In this document: positions 1 to 7,568 of the stretch, one piece after another
Position numbering within the stretch: the stretch's first letter is position 1
How the letters are laid out: the number at the start of each line of letters is the position of its first letter
NCBI GenBank assembly: GCA_027024625.1
Contig: JALVRY010000377.1
Coordinates: 1-10,475, forward strand
Reading direction: 5' to 3'
Source: Thiotrichaceae bacterium
Lineage (GTDB): Bacteria > Pseudomonadota > Gammaproteobacteria > Thiotrichales > Thiotrichaceae
Length of the DNA stretch: 10,475 bases
The notes under the pieces: model-generated
What the model was told of the DNA's origin: nothing
Seen by the model: only the letters and a program-made list of their open reading frames with translations
The model's database searches: none
Made by a program: the position numbers and the translations under genes

Positions 1-309
1 GCAAAGGGTTATACCATCACCTCAATTGATTCCAATAAAATTGCCTTTTCCCGCGTCAAATCCAGCAAAGGAAAGAATGGCTACAACGTAACAGGAGACA
101 CCAAACTCAAAACCATGCAACACCGCGTGATACGTTTACCCGGCTACATTCTCGTTACACTAAAAGCCGCCAACGGAACAGAGATTGAATCCATTAAAGC
201 TAGGCATTACAAAAAGTTCAGCGGATCAAAAGCAGGTCATTTTGACGCAGTCATCAAAACCACCCCGCCCGATGGCAGCCAGATTATTGTTACGCATGTG
301 AATAATTAG
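1..309 (+). CDS. 3' end of an unrecognised gene (partial, 102 codons visible)
   Basis: An open frame enters from the left edge (first codon GCA at position 1) and ends at a TAA-type stop at 307-309 (TAG). The internal ATG at 115 is probably not the start, because the frame is open and protein-like from base 1. The visible 102 residues are rich in Lys, Thr and Ser with alternating beta-type segments (GYILVTLKAANG, SQIIVTHVNN). This suggests the C-terminal beta-sandwich domain of a secreted or periplasmic protein. It vaguely resembles small gammaproteobacterial exported proteins that end in a charged beta strand, but I cannot name a family. No cysteine or obvious catalytic motif is visible. The N-terminus, and with it any signal peptide, lies outside the window. 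Confidence 0.75.
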   Translation, partial: AKGYTITSIDSNKIAFSRVKSSKGKNGYNVTGDTKLKTMQHRVIRLPGYILVTLKAANGTEIESIKARHYKKFSGSKAGHFDAVIKTTPPDGSQIIVTHVNN

Positions 310-336
310 AACCTTTACATGAAAGGATAACTAAAG

Positions 337-439
337 AAAAAAGAGCGTAATTTTCCCTATTTTGCTTAAAAATGAAGGTAATAGCTGAAGCTATTGGCTG
401 ATTTTTTAAGCAGAACAGGGGGAATTCAAGCCTTTTTTT
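337..439 (+). terminator. Long nested hairpin downstream of the first gene, probable terminator
   Basis: Starting 28 bases after the stop of the first gene there is a large imperfect inverted repeat. The base is an A6 run (337-342) opposite a T7 run (433-439). Further in, 353-372 pairs with 403-422 with only one A-C mismatch, the other differences being G-U pairs on the plus strand. An inner hairpin AATAGC-TGAA-GCTATT occupies 380-395. The A-tract/T-tract base fits a bidirectional intrinsic terminator. The size (about 100 nt) is unusual for that role, so a small MITE-like repeat or a structured RNA is the alternative. Structure is seen in the sequence; function is inferred. Confidence 0.5.
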
Positions 440-837
440 ATTCGTTAGATCTTCCGTGCAAAGGTCCCAATTAGGTGGTTAGCTTCTATTATGGGATAAT
501 TTTGAGGTTTATCGCTTGTTATGTAGGCAGTCATATTTTTTGATAAATGGCTAATAAATGGCTACTAAGAAATAAATTCCTCAATATATTCCCAAATAAA
601 TTTAGGAGTATATAACCTGTGCTGATGAATGAAACTTTAGCAATAAACTTAGAGATAAAGTATGGTTTTTAGTAGGCTTTTTAAGCCTAAACTTTGCCGC
701 TGTTAAAGCAAAAGAGAAAAACTTATCACTGTAAGCAATTGATAATTAAATAACTATAAATACCTTCGACGAAACTTATTGCCTTCATGCTGAATCCTAG
801 CTAATGTACGGCATCGGTTTTTAGTCAGGTAAATACC
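440..837. other. AT-rich spacer upstream of aceE, no gene seen
   Basis: No convincing coding region is present. Visible details are a two-copy 11-bp tandem repeat ATAAATGGCTA (543-553 and 554-564) and a short hairpin TAGGCTT-TTT-AAGCCTA (673-689). The aceE promoter should lie here, or the transcript may come from further upstream. TTGATA (739-744) and TATAAA (755-760) are present but only 10 bp apart, so I do not call them a promoter. No operator resembling the E. coli PdhR site was recognised. A weak Shine-Dalgarno (AGG, 827-829) sits 8 bases before the aceE ATG. Confidence 0.5.
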
Positions 838-3501
838 ATGTCACATAAGAATTTAAACGAAGATATTGACACTCAGGAAACCCACGAATGGGAGGAATCT
901 CTTGAAAGTGTTATTGAAGCTGATGGTGTGGAACGGGCACACTTCTTACTAGAGAAGTTGATCGACACCGCTAGGCACAGTGGAGCTAACCTCCCCTACT
1001 CCGCCAACACAGCTTATATCAACACTATCCCCACTCACTTAGAGCCACAAATGCCAGGCGACCGCGCTATTGAAGCCCGCCTACGTTCTTTTATCCGTTG
1101 GAATGCTGCTTCATTGGTGGTGCGTGCTAACCGTAAAAGCTCAGAGCTAGGTGGTCACATCGCATCATTTGCATCCTCTGCAACACTGTATGACGTAGGA
1201 TTCAATCACTTCTGGCGTGCTCCATCACATGAGCATGGTGGCGATTTAATTTTCTTCCAAGGACATATTGCACCGGGTATTTACGCTCGTTCTTTTATGG
1301 AAGGACGCTTATCCGCTGATGATTTAGATAAATTCCGCCAAGAAGTTGACGGCGGTGGTTTATCATCTTATCCACATCCTTGGTTAATGCCTGAATATTG
1401 GCAGTTCCCTACAGTTTCTATGGGGCTAGGGCCAATCAAAGCGATCTATCAAGCTCGCTTTATGAAGTATTTGCATGACCGCAAAATGGCAGACACCAAA
1501 GAACGTCGTGTTTGGACATTTGTCGGTGATGGTGAGATTGATGAGCCAGAAACACTAGGTGCAATCACACTTGCAGGTCGTGAGAAGTTAGACAATCTGA
1601 CATGGGTTGTTAACTGTAACTTACAGCGTTTAGACGGCCCTGTACGGGGTAACGGCAAAATCATTCAAGAGCTTGAAGCGATTTTCCGTGGTGCTGGCTG
1701 GAACGTCATCAAGGTTATCTGGGGTTCTTATTGGGATGCTCTACTGGCAAAAGACAAAGACGGCAAGTTAAAAGCTCGCATGTTGGAAGTCGTCGATGGT
1801 GAATTCCAAAACTATAAGGCAACAGATGGTGCGTATGTACGTGAAAACTTCTTCGGCAAAGACCCTGAGTTGATGGCAATGGTTGAGAAGATGTCGGACG
1901 ATGATATCTGGCGTTTAAACCGTGGCGGACATGATCCACATAAAGTCTATGCCGCTTACGATGCAGCCGTTAAGCACAAAGGTCAGCCAACAGTCATTTT
2001 AGCCCATACCGTTAAAGGCTACGGCATGGGTTCTGCGGGTGAAGGTCAAAACCGTACTCACCAACAGAAAAAGCTAACTGAAGATGAAATGGTCACATTT
2101 AAGAATCGTTTCAATATTCCATTAACGGATGAAGAAGCGGCAGCGGCTACTTATTATCTTCCCGAAGAAGACAGCGAACACCGCAAGTATATTCTTGAAC
2201 GTCGTAAAGAATTGGGCGGATTTATTCCCTCACGCAGAACAGCCGCCGCACCGCTTGAAATTCCTAAATTATCGGTATTCGACCCGATTCTTAAAGGTAG
2301 TGGCGAGCGTGAAATGTCTACCACAATGGCATTTGTGCGTATGCTCAATATCTTGATTCGTGATAAAAAGATGGGCAAAAATATTGTACCTATCGTGCCA
2401 GATGAAGCCCGTACTTTCGGTATGGAAGGCATGTTCCGCCAGTTGGGTATTTACTCATCCGTCGGGCAACTTTACACACCACAAGACCAAGATCAGGTCA
2501 TGTTCTACAAAGAGGACAAAACGGGTCAAATCCTCGAAGAAGGCATTAACGAGGCAGGTGCATTCTCCTCATGGATAGCCGCAGGCACAGCCTACAGCAC
2601 ACACAATGTAAACATGGTTCCATTCTATATTTACTACTCCATGTTTGGCTTCCAACGTATTGGCGACTTGGCTTGGGCAGCGGGCGACTCACGTGCTCGT
2701 GGCTTCTTACTCGGTGGTACAGCAGGCCGTACTACATTGGCAGGTGAAGGTCTACAGCATCAAGACGGTCACGGCATGGTGCAAGCAGCGTTGATTCCTA
2801 ACTGCATCAGCTACGACCCAACTTTCAGTTACGAAATGGCAGTGATCATCCATGATGGTTTGAACCGCATGTATGTTGACCAAGAAAGTATTTACTACTA
2901 CATCACTGCGATGAACGAAAACTATCAGCACCCAGCCATGCCAAAAGGTGTTGAAGACGGCATTCTCAAGGGCATGTACTTGTTTAGCGGTGGCGGCAAG
3001 AAGAAAAAGAAAGTCCAGCTTATGGGATCAGGCACAATCCTCCGCGAAGTCATTGCAGCAGGTGAAATGCTTGCCGATGAGTGGGGAGTCGATGCAGACA
3101 TCTGGAGTTGTACCAGCTTTAATGAACTAATGCGTGATGCTCAGGCGGTTGAGCGTTGGAATCGTCTACACCCGCTAGAAGATGCCAAAGTGCCACACAT
3201 TACCCAACTACTAACAGGACGACGTGGCCCCGCGATTGCTGCAACGGATTATATTAAATCATATTCCGCACAAGTTGCTCCTTGGGTTCCAATGGCATAC
3301 ACCACACTCGGCACAGACGGTTTTGGTCGAAGCGATACCCGTGCTCAGTTGCGTAAACACTTTGAGGTGGATCGCTATCACGTAGTTGTTGCTGCTCTTA
3401 AAGCACTAGCAGACGAAGGAACACTTGCCGCCGCTAAGGTCGCCGAAGCTATTGAAAAATATGGCTTAGACACTGAAAAAACCAACCCATTACAGGCATA
3501 G
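838..3501 (+). CDS. aceE: Pyruvate dehydrogenase E1 component, homodimeric type
   Basis: Thiamine-diphosphate-dependent E1 of the cytoplasmic pyruvate dehydrogenase complex. It decarboxylates pyruvate and reductively acetylates the lipoyl groups of E2. The product is 887 aa, the same length as E. coli AceE, and so looks complete. The ThDP/Mg motif is visible as GDGEIDE (residues 230-236) followed by NCNLQRLDGPV from 259, with N261 the expected metal ligand. H408 in the mobile loop NRTHQQKK corresponds to E. coli H407, and E572 in EEGINEAGAF corresponds to the cofactor-activating E571. The C-terminal transketolase-like domain is present. A run of five lysines (GKKKKKVQL, encoded at about 2998-3012) lies between the pyrimidine-binding and C-terminal domains. 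It is the first gene of the cluster: aceF starts 11 bp after its stop. The ATG start is preceded by AGG at 827-829. The family assignment is very secure. Confidence 0.98.
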   Translation: MSHKNLNEDIDTQETHEWEESLESVIEADGVERAHFLLEKLIDTARHSGANLPYSANTAYINTIPTHLEPQMPGDRAIEARLRSFIRWNAASLVVRANRKSSELGGHIASFASSATLYDVGFNHFWRAPSHEHGGDLIFFQGHIAPGIYARSFMEGRLSADDLDKFRQEVDGGGLSSYPHPWLMPEYWQFPTVSMGLGPIKAIYQARFMKYLHDRKMADTKERRVWTFVGDGEIDEPETLGAITLAGREKLDNLTWVVNCNLQRLDGPVRGNGKIIQELEAIFRGAGWNVIKVIWGSYWDALLAKDKDGKLKARMLEVVDGEFQNYKATDGAYVRENFFGKDPELMAMVEKMSDDDIWRLNRGGHDPHKVYAAYDAAVKHKGQPTVILAHTVKGYGMGSAGEGQNRTHQQKKLTEDEMVTFKNRFNIPLTDEEAAAATYYLPEEDSEHRKYILERRKELGGFIPSRRTAAAPLEIPKLSVFDPILKGSGEREMSTTMAFVRMLNILIRDKKMGKNIVPIVPDEARTFGMEGMFRQLGIYSSVGQLYTPQDQDQVMFYKEDKTGQILEEGINEAGAFSSWIAAGTAYSTHNVNMVPFYIYYSMFGFQRIGDLAWAAGDSRARGFLLGGTAGRTTLAGEGLQHQDGHGMVQAALIPNCISYDPTFSYEMAVIIHDGLNRMYVDQESIYYYITAMNENYQHPAMPKGVEDGILKGMYLFSGGGKKKKKVQLMGSGTILREVIAAGEMLADEWGVDADIWSCTSFNELMRDAQAVERWNRLHPLEDAKVPHITQLLTGRRGPAIAATDYIKSYSAQVAPWVPMAYTTLGTDGFGRSDTRAQLRKHFEVDRYHVVVAALKALADEGTLAAAKVAEAIEKYGLDTEKTNPLQA

Positions 3502-3507
3502 GAGGAG
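3500..3507 (+). promoter_or_regulatory. Strong ribosome binding site for aceF overlapping the aceE stop
   Basis: AGGAGGAG begins inside the aceE TAG stop codon and lies 5 bases before the aceF ATG at 3513. This fixes the aceF start and suggests translational coupling of E1 and E2. Confidence 0.85.
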
Positions 3508-3512
3508 ACATC

Positions 3513-4811
3513 ATGGCATTACAAGATATTCTCGTCCCTGATATTGGCGATTTTGACAAAGTTGAAGTCATTGAGATTCTAGTCAGCGAAGGCGATACGA
3601 TTGCAGAAGAAGATTCACTGATTACGGTTGAATCTGATAAAGCCTCAATGGAAATTCCATCCAGCGGATCAGGTCGCGTGGTTAGCGTGAAAGTCTCGAT
3701 GGGCGATATGGTATCCGAAGGCTCTGTTATCGTTAGCATCGAGCCAATTGAGACTGCACCTGAAGCCGAAGAAGAACCTGTAGAAGAAGCCACAGCAGAA
3801 CCTGAAAAAATTGCTGAAACTCCAAAAGTTAAAACAGCCCCCGTACCTGAAACACCAGCTAAACCCTCCCCTGTTGCCGTAGTGGATGAAGTGAGCTTTA
3901 GCAAGGCTTATGCCAGCCCATCTGTACGACGTTTTGCTCGCGAATTGGGTGTTGATTTAGGTGCAGTGAGTGGCTCAGGCCGTAAAAATCGTATTGTTAA
4001 AGAAGACGTAAAAAGCTTTATCAAGCAAGCCATGCAAAGCGGCGGTGGTAAAGCTGCTTCTGGTAGCTCTAGCTTGGGTATTGCTCCTATGCCTGAGGTT
4101 GATTTCAGCCAATGGGGTGATATCTCTGAAGTGAAGTTGAGTAAAATCAACAAGCTAACAGGCGAATTCCTGCACCGCAACTGGGTTAGTATTCCACACG
4201 TTACCCAATACGATGAAGCAGATATTACTGAAATGGAAGCTTTCCGTAAGCAGATGGCGAAAGAAATGGAGCGAGAAGGCGTTAAAATTACACCACTTGC
4301 ATTTATTATGAAAGCCGTAGTTGCATCGCTAAAAGCTTACCCACGTTTTAATACCTCATTAGCTCCGTCTGGCGATACGCTGATCCAAAAAAATTACTAT
4401 CACATTGGTGTTGCCGTTGATACGCCAGATGGTTTGGTTGTACCCGTCATTCGCGATGTGGATCAGAAATCATTGATCGAAATATCCAATGAAATCCGTG
4501 CATTTGCAGGCAAAGCCCGTGACAAAAAGCTAAAACCTGCCGATATGCAAGGTGGTTGCTTTACTATCTCCAGCTTGGGCGGTATTGGCGGCACGAAATT
4601 TACACCGATTATTAATGCTCCCGAAGTTGCCATCCTCGGCGTATCCCGCTCCAAAATGCAACCTGTATGGAACGGCAGCGAATTTGAACCCCGCTTAATG
4701 GTTCCGCTATCACTATCTTATGATCATCGCGTGATTGACGGTGCAGAAGGAGCTAGGTTTACTACGCATTTGAGTAAAATGCTGTCAGATATACGACGTC
4801 TGATTTTGTAA
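3513..4811 (+). CDS. aceF: Dihydrolipoamide acetyltransferase E2 of pyruvate dehydrogenase, single lipoyl domain
   Basis: Core of the pyruvate dehydrogenase complex; transfers the acetyl group from the lipoyl arm to CoA. Domain order in the 432 aa: one lipoyl domain (about 1-75) with the lipoylation site K43 in ESDKASME; an acidic Ala/Pro/Glu-rich linker (about 77-127); a peripheral-subunit-binding domain (about 134-170, ASPSVRRFARELGV) that docks E1 or E3; a short Gly/Ser linker; then the catalytic domain with the signature SYDHRVIDG, giving H405 and D409 as catalytic residues. E. coli AceF has three lipoyl domains (about 630 aa), so this is a short form. The missing lipoyl capacity may be offset by the lipoyl domain on E3 encoded next door. 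It is coupled to aceE and followed by a palindromic repeat before lpd. Confidence 0.97.
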   Translation: MALQDILVPDIGDFDKVEVIEILVSEGDTIAEEDSLITVESDKASMEIPSSGSGRVVSVKVSMGDMVSEGSVIVSIEPIETAPEAEEEPVEEATAEPEKIAETPKVKTAPVPETPAKPSPVAVVDEVSFSKAYASPSVRRFARELGVDLGAVSGSGRKNRIVKEDVKSFIKQAMQSGGGKAASGSSSLGIAPMPEVDFSQWGDISEVKLSKINKLTGEFLHRNWVSIPHVTQYDEADITEMEAFRKQMAKEMEREGVKITPLAFIMKAVVASLKAYPRFNTSLAPSGDTLIQKNYYHIGVAVDTPDGLVVPVIRDVDQKSLIEISNEIRAFAGKARDKKLKPADMQGGCFTISSLGGIGGTKFTPIINAPEVAILGVSRSKMQPVWNGSEFEPRLMVPLSLSYDHRVIDGAEGARFTTHLSKMLSDIRRLIL

Positions 4812-4814
4812 TTT

Positions 4815-4946
4815 ATTAACCACAGATGCACACAGATAAACACGAATGAGAGCAAAAATAAGTTAATTTCGTGAATAGTAATATTATCTAGAATTGAATA
4901 TTTATAATCTTTTATCTGTGTGCATCTGTGTTTATCTGTGGTTAAT
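4815..4946. repeat. Inverted array of 10-bp units between aceF and lpd
   Basis: The left arm reads ATTAAC then CACAGATGCA (4821-4830) and CACAGATAAA (4831-4840). The right arm is the reverse complement with three units: TTTATCTGTG (4911-4920), TGCATCTGTG (4921-4930) and TTTATCTGTG (4931-4940), closed by GTTAAT. An inner pair CACGAA (4841-4846) / TTCGTG (4868-4873) nests inside. The whole could fold as a long hairpin in the aceF-lpd transcript. Similar ACCACAGAT-type intergenic repeats are familiar from many bacterial genomes, so a dispersed repeat is likely. Its effect on transcription or mRNA stability is unknown. Confidence 0.8.
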
Positions 4947-4990
4947 TAGTAGTCGCTACCTCAATAGTGACCGAACAAAAAGAGAACAAC

Positions 4991-6754
4991 ATGAGCCAGT
5001 TAATCGAAGTTACTGTTCCTGATCTTGGTGATTTTGCCGATGTCGAAGTCATTGAAATTCTCGTCGCGGAAGGCGACAGCATTCAAGCGGAAGATTCTTT
5101 AATCACCGTTGAGTCGGATAAAGCCTCAATGGAGATTCCTTCTTCACATAGTGGTACGGTGAAAGAAGTCTTAGTTGCTATGGGCGACAATGTTTCAACA
5201 GGTTCAGCTGTGATTATGTTGGATGCTTCTGGTGAGGCATCGACTAGCGAAGAGCCTAGTGCAGAAGTCGCTGAGCCAGAGACTAAGCAAGAAGCACCTG
5301 CTGAACCTGCTCCAACCGCACAAAGCTTTGATGGCGATGTAGATAAATCAGCCAAAGTCGTCGTACTCGGTTCAGGACCAGGTGGCTACACCGCTGCTTT
5401 CCGTGCTGCGGATTTAGGCTTAGAGGTTATCTTAATCGAACGCTATCCTAATATCGGCGGTGTTTGCTTAAACGTCGGTTGTATTCCATCTAAGGCCTTG
5501 CTGCACACGGCACAGGTCATCAATGAAGCAGAAGAGTTCTCTGAGCATGGCGTATCTTTCGGCAAGCCTGAAATTGATATTGATAAAATCCGTGCCTACA
5601 AAGAAGACATTATCAACAAACTCACGGGCGGTTTGGGGCAGTTAGCCAAACAGCGTAAAGTTGAAATTGTTACGGGCTACGGAAAATTCACTTCTGCCAA
5701 TACTATCGAAGTCATCAATGATAATGGCGATAAAACCGTGGTAGGTTTTGAGAATTGCATTATTGCCGCAGGTTCTCGCGTGACGAAACTTCCCTTTATT
5801 CCTTGGGACGACCCTCGCGTAATGGACTCTACCGATGCCCTTGAGCTAGAAGAAGTGCCAGAGAAATTATTAATTGTTGGCGGTGGAATCATCGGGCTAG
5901 AAATGGCAACCGTTTACGATGCCCTTGGCTCGAATATCACTGTAGTTGAACTATCGCCTAGCCTAATTCCTGGGGTGGACAAAGACATCATCCGCCCATT
6001 ACAACGCCGCATCCAAAAGAAATACGACAATATTTACCTCAATACCAAAGTTACGGCTATCACACCGACTGATGATGGCTTAGTGTGTAGCTTTGAAGGC
6101 AAAAAAGCTCCTGAAACAGAGACCTTTGACCGCGTATTAGTCTCCATCGGACGCTCACCCAATGGCAAGCTGATTGATGCTGAGAAAGCTGGCGTAGCCG
6201 TGAATGAATGGGGCTTTATTGATGTTGATAAGCAAATGCACACCAATGTTGATCACATCTTCGCCATTGGCGATATTGTCGGGCAACCCATGTTGGCACA
6301 CAAAGCCACGCACGAAGCCAAAGTTGCCGCTGAAGTTATCGCAGGACACAAAGCTTTCTTCGATGCTCGCACAATTCCATCCGTAGCCTACACCGACCCA
6401 GAAATCGCATGGATGGGCAAAACCGAAGAACAATGCAAAGCCGAAGGCATTGCCTACGAAAAAGGCGTATTCCCATGGGCTGCCAGCGGACGCTCATTGT
6501 CCATCGGCAGAAATGAAGGCATGACCAAAACTTTATTCGATAAAGAAACTGGCAGAATTATCGGCTGTGCCATCGTCGGCACAAACGCAGGTGAATTAAT
6601 CGCAGAAGCCGTACTCGCCCTAGAAATGGGAGCCGATGCGGAAGATATTGGCTTAACGATTCACCCACACCCTACACTGTCGGAGACAATTAACTTCTCA
6701 TCAGAAGTGGCTGAGGGGACTTGTACGGATATTTACATGCCGAAGAGGAAGTAA
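4991..6754 (+). CDS. lpdA: Dihydrolipoyl dehydrogenase E3 with N-terminal lipoyl domain
   Basis: FAD-dependent E3 that reoxidises dihydrolipoyl groups of the complex and reduces NAD. I prefer the ATG at 4991 (587 aa) over the in-frame GTG at 4967 (595 aa). AGAG lies just upstream of the ATG, the GTG has no Shine-Dalgarno, and the ATG aligns with the aceF lipoyl start. Domains, numbered from the ATG: lipoyl domain (1-77) with K44 in ESDKASME; an Ala/Glu/Pro linker (about 78-120); FAD site GSGPGG; redox disulfide C159-LNVG-C164; NAD site GGGIIGLE; second FAD motif FAIGD; dimer interface with H560 and E565 in HPHPTLSE as the catalytic dyad. The lipoyl-E3 fusion is known, for example in Neisseria. 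It completes the cluster, though a repeat separates it from aceF. A degraded copy of its 3' end lies at 7913-8050. Confidence 0.97.
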   Translation: MSQLIEVTVPDLGDFADVEVIEILVAEGDSIQAEDSLITVESDKASMEIPSSHSGTVKEVLVAMGDNVSTGSAVIMLDASGEASTSEEPSAEVAEPETKQEAPAEPAPTAQSFDGDVDKSAKVVVLGSGPGGYTAAFRAADLGLEVILIERYPNIGGVCLNVGCIPSKALLHTAQVINEAEEFSEHGVSFGKPEIDIDKIRAYKEDIINKLTGGLGQLAKQRKVEIVTGYGKFTSANTIEVINDNGDKTVVGFENCIIAAGSRVTKLPFIPWDDPRVMDSTDALELEEVPEKLLIVGGGIIGLEMATVYDALGSNITVVELSPSLIPGVDKDIIRPLQRRIQKKYDNIYLNTKVTAITPTDDGLVCSFEGKKAPETETFDRVLVSIGRSPNGKLIDAEKAGVAVNEWGFIDVDKQMHTNVDHIFAIGDIVGQPMLAHKATHEAKVAAEVIAGHKAFFDARTIPSVAYTDPEIAWMGKTEEQCKAEGIAYEKGVFPWAASGRSLSIGRNEGMTKTLFDKETGRIIGCAIVGTNAGELIAEAVLALEMGADAEDIGLTIHPHPTLSETINFSSEVAEGTCTDIYMPKRK

Positions 6755-6881
6755 ATGTATGAATAGACATAACTACTCTGTAGCAAGCTGATAAGTGATT
6801 GATTATCTAGTCAAGCCACTGTTTTCTTCTTGTTTTTAACATATACTTAGGACACCACCGAACTTTATAGAGCAAGTAAAA

Positions 6882-7118
6882 ATGACACAACAAGACCGTA
6901 TTACTATCAACCCCGAAATTTGTCATGGTAAACCCGTCGTTCGTGGCTTGCGTTACCCAGTAGAAAACGTGCTTGAGTGGTTGGGTGCAGGTATGACAAT
7001 TGATGAAATACTAGAAGACTATGAAGATTTAGAGCAAGATGATATTTATGCCGTACTAAGCTATGCAGCTCATCTTTCACAAGTAAAACGCATACAGTCA
7101 CTTGATTTGGCTGCATGA
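6882..7118 (+). CDS. DUF433-family antitoxin-like protein
   Basis: A 78-aa protein with the DUF433 pattern: ITINPEICHGKPVVRGLRYPV at the N-terminus, then a helical part with GMTIDEILEDY and the terminal DDIYAVLSYAA segment. DUF433 proteins are small helical, probably DNA-binding proteins. They are usually encoded just before a DUF5615 PIN-like protein and are regarded as VapB-like antitoxins that neutralise the toxin and repress the pair. Here the stop overlaps the next start by four bases (ATGA, 7115-7118), the classic toxin-antitoxin arrangement. The gene looks intact. The Shine-Dalgarno is poor (AGAGCAAG about 7 bases upstream). The family call is firm; the antitoxin role is inferred from context. 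Confidence 0.88.
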   Translation: MTQQDRITINPEICHGKPVVRGLRYPVENVLEWLGAGMTIDEILEDYEDLEQDDIYAVLSYAAHLSQVKRIQSLDLAA

Positions 7119-7476
7119 AGTTTCTAATTGACGCACAACTACCAAGAAAGTTGGCAATACAGTTAAAAAATACAGGCTATGACGTACGGCACACGTTAAG
7201 CTTACCAAAAGCTAACCGTACATCCGACCAAAGCATTAATGAATTTTCTATGAGAGAACAACGTATTGTTGTTACTAAAGATAGTGAGATAGTGATTTTG
7301 TAGATTCCTTTTTAATACAAGGGATACCTTGGAAATTACTATTAATTTCAACGGGAAATATTCGTAACAATGAACTACTTGAGTTGTTCGATTTAAATAT
7401 TGATGACTTAGAAAAAGCGTTTGCAAATCATCGCTTTGTTGAAATATCCAAAACAAGTCTAATTATCCATTCTTAA
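7115..7476 (+). pseudogene. DUF5615 PIN-like toxin gene, frameshifted by an 8-bp tandem duplication
   Basis: The first 57 codons give a typical DUF5615 N-terminus (MKFLIDAQLPRKLA, ending REQRIVVTKDS), but the frame stops at 7301-7303 after 62 residues. The missing half is encoded in another frame from about 7288 to the TAA at 7474-7476, including FVDSFLIQGIPWKLL, ISTGNIRNNELLELF and FVEISKTSLIIHS. The break coincides with an exact tandem GATAGTGA (7280-7287 and 7288-7295). Removing one copy restores one continuous frame of 117 aa, close to the usual family length. DUF5615 is a Mut7-C/PIN-like fold predicted to be an RNase. The shift falls inside the acidic TKDSDF motif, so the present 62-aa product should be inactive. 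Loss of one repeat would restore it. Confidence 0.88.
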
Positions 7477-7568
7477 CTTATTTTTGGCCTTATCATCTGA
7501 GACTTGGTAGATTTAGATATTGTTTAATTTTTATTCACTATTGTGCTACAAACGGTAGATTGGCATGG

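Noticed and set aside
625..672. 15-codon ATG frame in the spacer before aceE, as a leader peptide
   Set aside because: It has no ribosome binding site at usable spacing (AGGAG at 602-606 is too far), and no regulatory codon run or attenuator after it.
739..760. TTGATA and TATAAA as an aceE promoter
   Set aside because: The spacing is only 10 bp, and no alternative -35 fits TATAAA at 16-18 bp.
2998..3012. A-rich run coding five lysines in aceE as a programmed frameshift site
   Set aside because: The full-length frame is intact and family-length. No useful alternative product or stimulatory structure was seen, so a lysine-rich loop is the simpler reading.
3449..4180. Antisense open frames across aceF
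   Set aside because: They are low-complexity shadows of the acidic linker and catalytic coding sequence, without start signals.
4815..4946. CRISPR-like array between aceF and lpd
   Set aside because: The units are 10 bp, contiguous and partly inverted, with no spacers and no cas genes nearby.
4967..4990. GTG at 4967 as the lpd start
   Set aside because: It has no Shine-Dalgarno and adds eight polar residues not expected before the lipoyl domain; the ATG at 4991 fits better, although the GTG cannot be excluded.
7202..7456. Minus-strand 84-codon frame over the toxin gene
   Set aside because: It is the antisense shadow of the frameshifted DUF5615 gene, whose own two halves are clearly protein-like.
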